64,000 bases of DNA from Halomonas sp. SSL-5 (lineage in GTDB: Bacteria > Pseudomonadota > Gammaproteobacteria > Pseudomonadales > Halomonadaceae), in the NCBI RefSeq assembly GCF_030708455.1, contig NZ_JAUYWF010000001.1:124001-188000 (forward strand), in the 5' to 3' direction. Position 1 is the first letter of the stretch; the number at the start of each line of letters is the position of its first letter. Shown piece after piece: positions 1 to 7,145 of the stretch. Below the pieces are notes generated by a model. That model saw nothing but the letters and a program-made list of their open reading frames with translations, ran no database searches and was not told the DNA's origin. A program made the translations under genes and the position numbers.

Positions 1-256
1 AGATGCTGCGCCGCCCGACCAGCAGCTGGCTGCTCGCGATCAGCACCAGGCTGGCCATCAGCGTCGGTACCCCCGGGATGTCGCCGACCAGCGGGGCCAG
101 GGTGACCAGGCCGGCTACCAGCAGGAAGGGGGCGAAGCTGCGCCGGCCCACCGCCTCCAGCAGGGCTTGCAGGCTGACGCTCTGCTCGCGCTGTCCGGCA
201 TGCCTGACCCGCTCCAGCAGGGCGCTGAGGCTTGCCGGCCCCGCCTCAGCGGCCAC
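1..256 (-). CDS. ExoD-family membrane protein, 3' end outside window
   Basis: This is the N-terminal 85 residues of a protein that runs off the left edge. The frame opens at a GTG overlapping the end of the small upstream gene by 11 bases and reads VAAEAGPASLSALLERV. It then shows LLEAVGRRSFAPFLLVAG and the Pro/Gly-rich hydrophobic stretch GDIPGVPTLMASLVLIASSQ. That pattern is typical of ExoD, an inner-membrane family linked to exopolysaccharide synthesis in rhizobia and widespread in proteobacteria without a defined reaction. The start codon is inferred from the overlap, since no better in-frame start was seen. Family recognition is from memory of the pattern. Confidence 0.72.
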   Translation of the reverse strand, partial: MAAEAGPASLSALLERVRHAGQREQSVSLQALLEAVGRRSFAPFLLVAGLVTLAPLVGDIPGVPTLMASLVLIASSQLLVGRRSI

Positions 257-395
257 GCCGCGTGACCATCAGCAGAATACCGAGCAGCACCAGCACCGGG
301 CCGATGAAACCGACCGGACTGGCGGCCTGCCAGCCCACGATGGGCAGCATGACGCCGAGAGCGATCATCAACCAGGCGAAGAATCGAACCGACAT
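246..395 (-). CDS. small two-helix membrane protein (49 aa)
   Basis: The frame encodes 49 residues starting MSVRFFAWLMIALGVMLPIV and ending TRRGR. It has two hydrophobic segments (about 6-20 and 28-44) with a short polar loop and a basic C-terminus, as expected for a small inner-membrane protein. A GGAG-like stretch (GCCGGAGCCTCCC) lies just upstream of the ATG. Its stop overlaps the GTG start of the exoD-type gene by 11 bases, so the two are probably co-translated. I do not recognise a named family. High local codon bias and the coupled arrangement support it being real. Confidence 0.55.
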   Translation of the reverse strand: MSVRFFAWLMIALGVMLPIVGWQAASPVGFIGPVLVLLGILLMVTRRGR

Positions 396-541
396 GGGAG
401 GCTCCGGCGATTGAGGTGGCCCCAGTCTAGCGTTCGCCCCGCCTGGTTGCAGCCCGATCCACCCGGCTGGGTGAAAGTTCCGCGTCGAAGACTGTCCGAA
501 GTCGGCCGGATGTCGTATGGTGAGGTTTATACAGTCCTTCG

Positions 542-605
542 CCCGCTAGCGGGTGGAGGGCTGTTTTCGTTGGATACTCCGATAAGCGTACAAATAGCGT
601 TTATC
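542..605. promoter_or_regulatory. two inverted repeats in the rnk leader
   Basis: The 227-base gap before rnk holds no gene. It contains a perfect 12-base palindrome CCCGCTAGCGGG (542-553) and a second inverted repeat GATAAGCG/CGTTTATC (581-588 with 598-605, one mismatch). The second ends just before the AGGAGGT ribosome binding site. They may be operator or mRNA hairpin structures controlling rnk; function is inferred from position only. Confidence 0.35.
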
Positions 606-622
606 AGCGTTCAGGAGGTGCC

Positions 623-1036
623 ATGCTGTCCCGTCCCCCCATCATCATCAACCGGCTCGATGCCGACCGTCTGCAGCGCCTGATCGATGAGGCCAGCGAC
701 AAGGACCGCTTCGTGGCCGATGCCCTCGAGCAGGAGCTCGAGCGTGGCGAAGTGGTCGATCCCGAGGAGATTCCCGAGGATGCGGTCAGCATGAACAGCC
801 GCATCCAGTTCACCGACCTGAGCCGTGGGCGCCAGATGATTCGCACCCTGGTCTATCCCCGCTCGCTGGGGGACGTCGAAGATGCCATCTCGGTGATGGC
901 GCCGGTGGGCGCCGGCCTGATCGGCCTGCGGGTCGGTAATACCATCGATTGGCCGCTGCCCGATGGCGGCCATGTCCAGCTGCGTGTGGATGCCATCCTG
1001 TGGCAGCCCGAGCGCGAGAAACAGTATCACCGCTGA
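623..1036 (+). CDS. rnk: Rnk, regulator of nucleoside diphosphate kinase
   Basis: The product is 137 aa, the usual length for Rnk. An N-terminal helical part (RPPIIINRLDADRLQRLID) is followed by a GreA/GreB-like C-terminal domain with VYPRSLGDVEDAISVMAPVG, GLRVGNTIDWPLPDG and a closing beta strand. Rnk binds RNA polymerase near the secondary channel in competition with Gre factors and influences nucleoside diphosphate kinase levels. The start is secure because AGGAGGT lies six bases upstream of the ATG. The LysE gene follows after 10 bases and may share the transcript. Confidence 0.88.
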   Translation: MLSRPPIIINRLDADRLQRLIDEASDKDRFVADALEQELERGEVVDPEEIPEDAVSMNSRIQFTDLSRGRQMIRTLVYPRSLGDVEDAISVMAPVGAGLIGLRVGNTIDWPLPDGGHVQLRVDAILWQPEREKQYHR

Positions 1037-1046
1037 GGTTCCTGCG

Positions 1047-1667
1047 ATGCCCTTTTCCCTGTGGCTCTCCCTGGCGGCGGTGTGTGCCATGGGCGCCATG
1101 TCGCCGGGACCCAGCCTGGCCATGGTGCTGCGCCACACCCTGGGAGGCGGCCGTGCCCCGGGGGTGGCGGCGGGGCTATCCCACGCCCTGGGAGTGGGCT
1201 TCTACGCCTTGCTGACCGTGTGGGGGCTGGGGGCGCTGATCGTGCGCCAGCCCATGTTGTTCCAGGCGATCTCCTGGGGCGGCGCGGCCTACCTGGCCTG
1301 GCTGGGCATCAGGGCCCTGCGTGCCGGGCGTGCCGGCCCGCTGGAGGCGGTGGGGGCGCCCACCACCCGCCGCCAGGCGGCCCGCGACGGCGTGCTGGTG
1401 GCCCTCGGCAACCCCAAGCTGATCCTGTTCTTCATCGCCCTGCTCAGCCAGTTCGTCACCCCCGGCATGAGCCTGGTGGCCCAGGTGCTGATCGTACTCA
1501 CCGCCATGCTGATCGACGCCGGCTGGTATGTGCTGGTGGCCCTTGGGCTCTCCCATTCGCGAGTGCTGCCCTGGCTGCAGGCCCGCGCCCACTGGATCAA
1601 CCGCGCCACCGGGGTGCTGCTGCTGGCGCTGGCGGCGCGGGTGATCAGCGGGCCGCTGCTCGCCTGA
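1047..1667 (+). CDS. LysE/RhtB-family amino-acid exporter
   Basis: This is a 206 aa integral membrane protein with about six hydrophobic segments. The family signature is at the N-terminus: MGAMSPGPSLAMVLRHTLGG, with the conserved PGP turn. LysE/RhtB proteins export amino acids or homoserine/threonine-like compounds by proton exchange; the substrate cannot be read from sequence. The ATG at 1047 is chosen over an earlier in-frame start because GAGG sits correctly upstream and the earlier start would overlap rnk. Confidence 0.85.
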   Translation: MPFSLWLSLAAVCAMGAMSPGPSLAMVLRHTLGGGRAPGVAAGLSHALGVGFYALLTVWGLGALIVRQPMLFQAISWGGAAYLAWLGIRALRAGRAGPLEAVGAPTTRRQAARDGVLVALGNPKLILFFIALLSQFVTPGMSLVAQVLIVLTAMLIDAGWYVLVALGLSHSRVLPWLQARAHWINRATGVLLLALAARVISGPLLA

Positions 1668-1766
1668 GCGGCAGGCGCGAACGTTGACGAAGGGCGGCCG
1701 GGGCGTGGTTGAGGGGGCTCGAGGAGTGGTAGGCTCAGTCATGAACCCGCCGTGCAGATCCTGCCG

Positions 1767-2993
1767 ATGAACGAGTCGTCACAAGCGCCGCAGGCGCTTG
1801 CCCTGGTGTTGGAAGCGGACATGGAGGTGGCCGCGGTGCTCTCCCTGCAACTGGAGGTGCTGGGCCTGGAGAGCCGCTACTATCGTCACTCCGCGCGCCT
1901 GCTGGATGAGGTGGTCAGACGCCCCCCTCAGCTGGTGGTCATGGGCCTGGAGGTGGGCGGCGAGGATGCCATTGCCCTGCTGCGCCGCCTGGCGGCGACC
2001 GACTACCGGGGGTGGGTGCTGCTGCTCTCCGGCGTGGAGCGCAAGATAGCGCGCATCGCCGAGCGGGTGGGGCAGACCCTGGGCCTGCACATGCTGGGCT
2101 GCCTGGACAAGCCCATGCGCCTGGCCGATCTGCGCCGCTGCCTGGGCAGCCTGCGGGTGGGGCGCGAGTCGCCCGCCGAGGTGGACGGCGACCCGGTATT
2201 CTCCTGCGAAGAGCTTGAGATGGCGCTGCGGCGCCAGGAGCTGACCCTCCATTACCAACCCCAGTTCGAGCTCTCCTCCGGGCGCCTGAGCGGCGTGGAG
2301 GCGCTGGTGCGTTGGGCGCATCCCGAGCTGGGGCTGATCGGCCCCGCGGCCTTCCTGCCGCTGCTCTCTCCAGAGCAGGGCAAGCGCCTGACGCGCCACG
2401 TGCTGGAGATGGCCCTGAATGATGCGGACATCTGGCATCGCCAGGGCGTCATGCCGTCGCTGTCGGTCAACGTGACCCCCGATGACCTGATGTGTCCCGA
2501 CCTGCTGGCGCTGACCCGACACCGCCGGCCCGGCGATCCGCCGCTGGTGCTGGAAGTGACCGAGACCGCCGCGATGCACGATGATCTGCTGGGCAGCGAG
2601 GTGGCGGCACGCCTCTGCCTCGGTGGGCTGGAGGTCTCGGTGGACGACTTCGGCGTCGGCTTCTCGTCGCTGTCGCGGCTGCAGCTGCTGCCGATCAGCG
2701 AGCTCAAGATCGACCGCAGCTTCGTCCGCCACCTGCACGAGGAGTCCCAGGATGCGGCCATCGTCGAGGCGGTGGCACTGCTCGGGCGCCGGCTCGGCAT
2801 CCGGGTGGTGGCCGAGGGCGTCGAGGACCCGGGCGCCCTGGCGCTTCTCGACCGCTTCGGCTGCACCCATGTCCAGGGCTTCGGGCTCGCCCGGCCGATG
2901 CCCGCCGAGGAGATCCTCGAACTGGGAGCCACTCAGGATGCGATGCGTTCCAGTACCTCCGTCACAGGGGAGGTACTGGGCAGCACGCCGTAG
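1767..2993 (+). CDS. EAL-domain c-di-GMP phosphodiesterase with degenerate receiver domain
   Basis: The protein is about 408 aa. Residues about 10-125 have receiver-domain layout (ALVLEADMEVAAVLSLQLE, LLLSG, CLDKPMRL), but the usual phospho-acceptor Asp position reads VVMGLEVGG, so phosphorylation is unlikely. The C-terminal EAL domain keeps all expected catalytic positions: EALVRW, SVNVTPDDL, EVTET, VDDFGVGFSS, ELKIDRSF, AEGVED and VQGFGLARP. It should hydrolyse c-di-GMP to pGpG in the cytoplasm. The start is uncertain; a GTG at 1752 would add five residues. The last 61 bases overlap the convergent aidB gene. Confidence 0.85.
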   Translation: MNESSQAPQALALVLEADMEVAAVLSLQLEVLGLESRYYRHSARLLDEVVRRPPQLVVMGLEVGGEDAIALLRRLAATDYRGWVLLLSGVERKIARIAERVGQTLGLHMLGCLDKPMRLADLRRCLGSLRVGRESPAEVDGDPVFSCEELEMALRRQELTLHYQPQFELSSGRLSGVEALVRWAHPELGLIGPAAFLPLLSPEQGKRLTRHVLEMALNDADIWHRQGVMPSLSVNVTPDDLMCPDLLALTRHRRPGDPPLVLEVTETAAMHDDLLGSEVAARLCLGGLEVSVDDFGVGFSSLSRLQLLPISELKIDRSFVRHLHEESQDAAIVEAVALLGRRLGIRVVAEGVEDPGALALLDRFGCTHVQGFGLARPMPAEEILELGATQDAMRSSTSVTGEVLGSTP

Positions 2994-4633
2994 GCGGGAC
3001 TCGCCTCTCTCCCCAGGCGCGCCCGGCAGAACGTCTCGCCGACCGCATTCGGGGCATGGCGGAGCAGCAGCGCCCCCTGCAGGCACTGGGCCAGGCGCTG
3101 GGTGAGCCAGCGTGCGCGTGGCTCCAGTTCCTCCGGGGGAGCCTCCAGCAGCCGTTCCAGGCCATCCATGGCGTCGTCCAGCTCCCGCACCTGCCCCCGG
3201 GCCGGGGCGAGCTCCTGCCATAGTGCCTCCAGCGCGTCGGGATGGCGCGCGATGACCCGCAGCACATCCAGGCAGATGACGTTGCCCGAGCCCTCCCAGA
3301 TGGAGTTGACCGGTGCCTCGCGGTAGAGCCGTGCCAGCGGCGACTCCTCCACGTAGCCGATGCCGCCCAGGCACTCCATGGCCTCGGCCATGAAGCCGGG
3401 TCCGCGCTTGTTGTGCCAGTACTTGGCCAGCGTCGGCAGCAGCCGGGCCAGGGCGCGCTCGGCCTCGTCGCCCCGAGCCGCGGCGTCGAAGGCCCGGGCG
3501 GTGCGCAGTGTCAGTGCCACCCCGGCCTCTACCTCCAGCGCCATGTCGGCGATCACCGCCCGCATCAGCGGCTGCTCGGCCAGCGGCCGGCCGAAGGCAT
3601 GGCGGCCCCGGGCGTGGCGCCACGCCTCGCCGAGGGCCTGGCGCATCATGCCCACCGGGGCGCTGGCGGCGTCCAGGCGCGTCTGCTGCACCATCTCGAG
3701 AATGGTCGCGATGCCTCGGTCGCTTGGGCCGATGGGTTCCGCCCAGGCGCTGCGGTACTCGATTTCCGCCGAGGCATTGGCCCGGTTGCCGCACTTCTCC
3801 TTGAGCCGCTGCAGTTCGATGGCGTTGCGCTCGCCGTCGGGGGTGAAGCGCGGGACCAGGAAGCATCCCAGCCCCGCCTCGGTCTGCGCCAGGGTCAGGA
3901 AGGCGTCGGACATGGGCGCGCTGCAGAACCACTTGTGGCCGGTCAGTCGCCAGCCGTCGTCGGTCGGCGCCGCCCGTGTCGTGGCGAGGGGGTCGGTTTG
4001 CGTGGCAGCGAGGGGTTCGGCTCGCGTGGTATTGCTACGCAAGTCGCTGCCGCCCTGCTTCTCGGTCATGGCCATGCCGAAGGTGAGGCCCCGCTTGTGC
4101 GTCGCCGGCAGCACGCGCGGGTCGTAGAGGTGGGCCAGCAGGCCGGGCGCCCAGTGGGTCTCCACGCCGGGGGAGTGGCGCAGCACCGGCATGGCGGCGT
4201 GGGTCATGGTCACCGGGCAGCAGAACCCCGGTTCGGCCTGGGTCAGCAGATAGAGGGCGGCGACATGGGCCTGGTGGCCGCCGTTGCCCTCCGCCTGCCA
4301 GGCCACGGAGTGCCAGCCGCCCTCCATGGCCAGGCTCATCAGCTGGTGATAGGCGGGGTGGTAGGCCACCTCGTCCAGGCGCCTGCCATGGCGGTCGAAG
4401 AGGCGCAGCTCCGGTGGGTGGCGGTTGGCCGCCTCGCCCAGCGCCTGGACGCGCTCGCTGCCGGCCTCGCGGCCCAGCGCGGCGAGCCTCTTGGCGACCC
4501 ACGCCGGGGCCTCCCGGGCCAGGGCCTCGCGCAGCGGAAGGTCCTCGGCGAGCAGGTCGCGATCGCCGGCCGGAGGCGGCTGGTTGGCCACCTCATGGGT
4601 GGCCAGGCGGTGACGGGGGGCGTGGTCGGGCAT
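2933..4633 (-). CDS. aidB: AidB-type acyl-CoA dehydrogenase family protein
   Basis: The product is 566 aa, a little longer than E. coli AidB (about 540). Landmarks are the QPPP motif near the N-terminus, FGMAMTEKQGGSDLR for flavin binding, GHKWFCSAPMSDAFL, and the C-terminal ECLGGIGYVEESPLARLYRE and NSIWEGSGNVICLDVLR segments. AidB is an FAD protein of the alkylation-response regulon that binds DNA; its true substrate is unsettled. A repeat-bearing insert (three 8-residue units, 3959-4030) separates SDLRSNT from the GHKWF strand. The ATG at 4633 follows GGAGACCCACC. It is divergent from the Nudix gene and overlaps the EAL gene tail to tail. Confidence 0.88.
   Translation of the reverse strand: MPDHAPRHRLATHEVANQPPPAGDRDLLAEDLPLREALAREAPAWVAKRLAALGREAGSERVQALGEAANRHPPELRLFDRHGRRLDEVAYHPAYHQLMSLAMEGGWHSVAWQAEGNGGHQAHVAALYLLTQAEPGFCCPVTMTHAAMPVLRHSPGVETHWAPGLLAHLYDPRVLPATHKRGLTFGMAMTEKQGGSDLRSNTTRAEPLAATQTDPLATTRAAPTDDGWRLTGHKWFCSAPMSDAFLTLAQTEAGLGCFLVPRFTPDGERNAIELQRLKEKCGNRANASAEIEYRSAWAEPIGPSDRGIATILEMVQQTRLDAASAPVGMMRQALGEAWRHARGRHAFGRPLAEQPLMRAVIADMALEVEAGVALTLRTARAFDAAARGDEAERALARLLPTLAKYWHNKRGPGFMAEAMECLGGIGYVEESPLARLYREAPVNSIWEGSGNVICLDVLRVIARHPDALEALWQELAPARGQVRELDDAMDGLERLLEAPPEELEPRARWLTQRLAQCLQGALLLRHAPNAVGETFCRARLGREASPAYGVLPSTSPVTEVLERIAS
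3959..4030. repeat. three imperfect 24-base tandem repeats inside aidB
   Basis: Read on the minus strand, three successive 8-codon units encode TTRAEPLA, ATQTDPLA and TTRAAPTD. The first two share PLA and alternating T/A and E/D positions; the third is more diverged. They lie between two conserved AidB strands, where the family has a short loop. This looks like in-frame expansion by slippage or unequal crossing-over. Confidence 0.6.
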
Positions 4634-4747
4634 GGTGGGTCTCCGCAGTGGCGGCCTTGCCTGAGCATGGAAGTCGCGGCGCCCGCGGTCAACGTGACGC
4701 CACGCCGCCGACTGGTTAGGCTTGGGGCATTTCCCGGGGAGACGCCC

Positions 4748-5293
4748 ATGATCGAAGATCCGCGCGATGCGTGCCTGCCGGCGCCGCATGTTGCCCGCGA
4801 GCGCATCCAGCTGGTGGACGCCCGCAATCGCCCCTGCGGCAGCGCCTGGCGGTCAGAGATGCGCCGTTTCCGGTTCTGGCACCGCGCCACCTACGTGGTG
4901 GTGCGCAATGCCCGCGGCGAGCTCTGCGTGCAGCGCCGCACCCTGACCAAGGAGGTCTTCCCCGGCGGCCTCGACCTGGCCGCCGGCGGCGTGGTGGGGG
5001 CCGGCGAGGCGGTGCATCTGGCGGCCCGTCGCGAACTCGAGGAGGAGCTGGGCATCCGCGGTGCGACGCTGGTGCCGGCGGGGGGCTTCGTGCATGCCCG
5101 GGGCGGCAACCATATCTTCGGCAGCCTCTACCTGGTCGAGCACGACGGGCCGCTGACACTCCAGGCCGAGGAGGTGGCCGAGGCGTTCTGGCTGCCGCCC
5201 GCCGAGGCCCTGGCCCTCGCCGAGGTGACCCCGGATACCCGCCAGGCGGTGGAGGTGCTGCGTGATGCCGGGCTGCTGGAGGCGGCGTCATGA
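4748..5293 (+). CDS. Nudix hydrolase, YfcD-like
   Basis: The product is 181 aa. The Nudix box is intact: GGVVGAGEAVHLAARRELEE followed by ELGI, matching GX5EX7REUXEEXGU. The region before it (FWHRATYVVVRNARGELCVQ) and the CVQRRTLTKEVFPGG segment resemble the YfcD/isopentenyl-diphosphate isomerase-like subgroup. Nudix enzymes cleave nucleoside diphosphate-linked compounds with Mg2+; the substrate is not predictable here. GGGGAGACGCCC precedes the ATG. The end overlaps the MoxR gene by four bases (ATGA), which suggests co-translation. Confidence 0.85.
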   Translation: MIEDPRDACLPAPHVARERIQLVDARNRPCGSAWRSEMRRFRFWHRATYVVVRNARGELCVQRRTLTKEVFPGGLDLAAGGVVGAGEAVHLAARRELEEELGIRGATLVPAGGFVHARGGNHIFGSLYLVEHDGPLTLQAEEVAEAFWLPPAEALALAEVTPDTRQAVEVLRDAGLLEAAS

Positions 5294-6216
5294 ACCGACC
5301 GGTCAGCCTCAATGAACTGGATGCCGTGTTGGCGGCCCTCGAGGGTGTGGTGCTGGGCAAGTCCCGGGAGGTGCGACTGGCGCTCTGTTGCCTGCTGTGC
5401 CGAGGCCACCTGCTGATCGAGGACCTGCCGGGGCTGGGCAAGACCACCCTGGCCCAGTCGTTGTCCCGGGTCACCGGCCTGGACATGCAGCGCCTGCAGT
5501 TCACCAGCGACCTGCTGCCCGCCGACGTGCTCGGCGTCTCGGTGTTCGACCCGCGCGAGGCGCGCTTCACCTTCCATCCCGGGCCGATCTTCCATGGCGT
5601 GGTGCTGGCCGACGAGATCAACCGCGCCACCCCCAAGACCCAGAGCGCCCTGCTCGAGGCCATGGAGGAGGGGCGGGTGACCGTGGAGGGCGAGACCCGC
5701 TCGTTGCCGGATCCCTTCTTCGTCATCGCCACCCAGAACCCCCAGGAGCAGGCCGGCACCTTCGCGCTGCCGGAGTCCCAGCTCGACCGCTTCCTGATGC
5801 GCCTCTCGCTGGGTTACCCCGACGCCCGCGCCGAGCGCGAGATCCTGCGCGGGCGTGCCGGTCGCGAGCGCCTGGCCGAGTTGCCGGCACTGCTCGACGC
5901 CGAACGGCTGCGTGCCTGGCAGGCGCGGCTGGCCGCTATCCACGTCGCCGAGGCGCTGCTCGACTATGTGCAGGCGCTGGTCACCGCCAGCCGCGAGCAC
6001 CCGGAGCTGGCCTGGGGGCTCTCCACCCGTGGTGCCCTGGCCCTGCTCCAGGCGGCGCGTGGCTGGGCACTGCTTGAGGGCCGCGACCACGTGCTGCCCG
6101 AGGACGTCCAGGCGGTGTGGGTGCCGGTGGTGGGGCATCGCCTGAGCAGCGGCCGGCGCGAGGAGGGCGAGGCCCTGGCCCGCCACCTGCTGTCCCGTGT
6201 GCCGGTGATGGGCTAG
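5290..6216 (+). CDS. MoxR-family AAA+ ATPase
   Basis: The product is 308 aa. The Walker A is EDLPGLGKTT (about 44-53) and the Walker B is GVVLADEINRATPKTQ, followed by ALLEAMEEGRVTVEG and the sensor region VIATQNPQEQAGTF, all classic MoxR features. MoxR ATPases act as chaperones that assemble or activate partner complexes. The partners are usually encoded next door, here the DUF58 protein and the transglutaminase-like membrane protein. The DUF58 gene starts two bases after the stop. Confidence 0.92.
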   Translation: MNRPVSLNELDAVLAALEGVVLGKSREVRLALCCLLCRGHLLIEDLPGLGKTTLAQSLSRVTGLDMQRLQFTSDLLPADVLGVSVFDPREARFTFHPGPIFHGVVLADEINRATPKTQSALLEAMEEGRVTVEGETRSLPDPFFVIATQNPQEQAGTFALPESQLDRFLMRLSLGYPDARAEREILRGRAGRERLAELPALLDAERLRAWQARLAAIHVAEALLDYVQALVTASREHPELAWGLSTRGALALLQAARGWALLEGRDHVLPEDVQAVWVPVVGHRLSSGRREEGEALARHLLSRVPVMG

Positions 6217-6218
6217 CC

Positions 6219-7145
6219 GTGCTGGCGCGGGCGTCTCGCCAGCGCTGGTGGCGTCGGGCGGCGATCGCGCCCGGCACGCCTCTGCCCCAGCGCCGGCTCT
6301 TCCTGTTGCCCACCCGCTTCGGCCTGGGTTGGGGGGTGCTGGTCCTGCTGCTGCTGCTGTTCGGCATCAACTACCAGAACAGCCTCGCCTACGGACTGGC
6401 CTTCTGGCTGTTTGCGGTGGCGGCCGTGGCCCTGCTGCGCACCTGGCGCAACCTGCTCGGCGTACGTACCACCCTGCGCCTGCCCGCCGAGACCTTCGCC
6501 GGGGGCGAGGCGCGCCTGGGGCTGGTGCTGGACGGTGGGCGTCCGCGCCACGCCATCGCGCTGCACGCCGAGGGGGCGAGGGCGACCCTCGACCTGCCGG
6601 AGGGCCATGGCCAGGCGGACCTGGCCCTGCCGGCCCCCACGCGTGGCGAATCGCCATTGCCGCTGCTGCGCCTGGAGAGCGCCTGGCCGCTGGGCCTGGT
6701 GCGCGCCGTGGCCTGGCTGGCGAGTGACGAGAGGCTGCTGGTCTATCCTCGGCCGCTGGTCGAGGAGATCCCCGAGCACCGCCAGGCCGGGGCGGGCCTG
6801 GAGGCCACCGACTTCGCCGGTCTGCGGCGTGCCGAGCCCGGGGACAGCCCGGCCCAGCTGGCCTGGAAGCAGTGGAGCCGCACCGGCGTGCTGGCGGCCA
6901 AGGCGTTCAGCGTGCCGCCCCGTCAGCAGCTGTGGCTGGACTACGATGCCTGTCGCGGCGACCCCGAGACCCGCCTGTCGATCCTCTGTGGGCGGGTGCT
7001 GGCCCATCACCAGGCCGGCGATCGTTACGGGCTGCGCCTGCCGGGGGTGACCCTGGCCCAGGGCGAGGGCGCCGCCCAGCGCCGCCAGGCGCTGACGGCG
7101 CTGGCGCGGTTTCGTCCTCCCGGTACGTCGGGAGGTGCATCATGA
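6219..7145 (+). CDS. DUF58 (vWA-like) membrane protein
   Basis: The product is about 308 aa from a GTG start two bases after the MoxR stop. Two adjacent membrane helices (about 30-70, with GWGVLVLLLLLFGINYQNSL) precede a soluble domain. That domain carries the DUF58 signature FAGLRRAEPGDSPAQLAWKQ followed by W.R.GVL..K.F. DUF58 proteins accompany MoxR ATPases and are thought to be their membrane-linked partners. An upstream in-frame ATG at 6117 lies inside the MoxR gene and is less likely. The end overlaps the next gene by ATGA. Confidence 0.85.
   Translation: MLARASRQRWWRRAAIAPGTPLPQRRLFLLPTRFGLGWGVLVLLLLLFGINYQNSLAYGLAFWLFAVAAVALLRTWRNLLGVRTTLRLPAETFAGGEARLGLVLDGGRPRHAIALHAEGARATLDLPEGHGQADLALPAPTRGESPLPLLRLESAWPLGLVRAVAWLASDERLLVYPRPLVEEIPEHRQAGAGLEATDFAGLRRAEPGDSPAQLAWKQWSRTGVLAAKAFSVPPRQQLWLDYDACRGDPETRLSILCGRVLAHHQAGDRYGLRLPGVTLAQGEGAAQRRQALTALARFRPPGTSGGAS

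Noticed and set aside
1779..3932. Very long open frame antisense to the EAL and aidB genes
   Set aside because: It is low-complexity, rich in Gly, Arg, Ala, Pro and Gln, with no motif, and covers two clear genes. Long antisense frames are expected in GC-rich DNA; many similar ones across the window were dropped.
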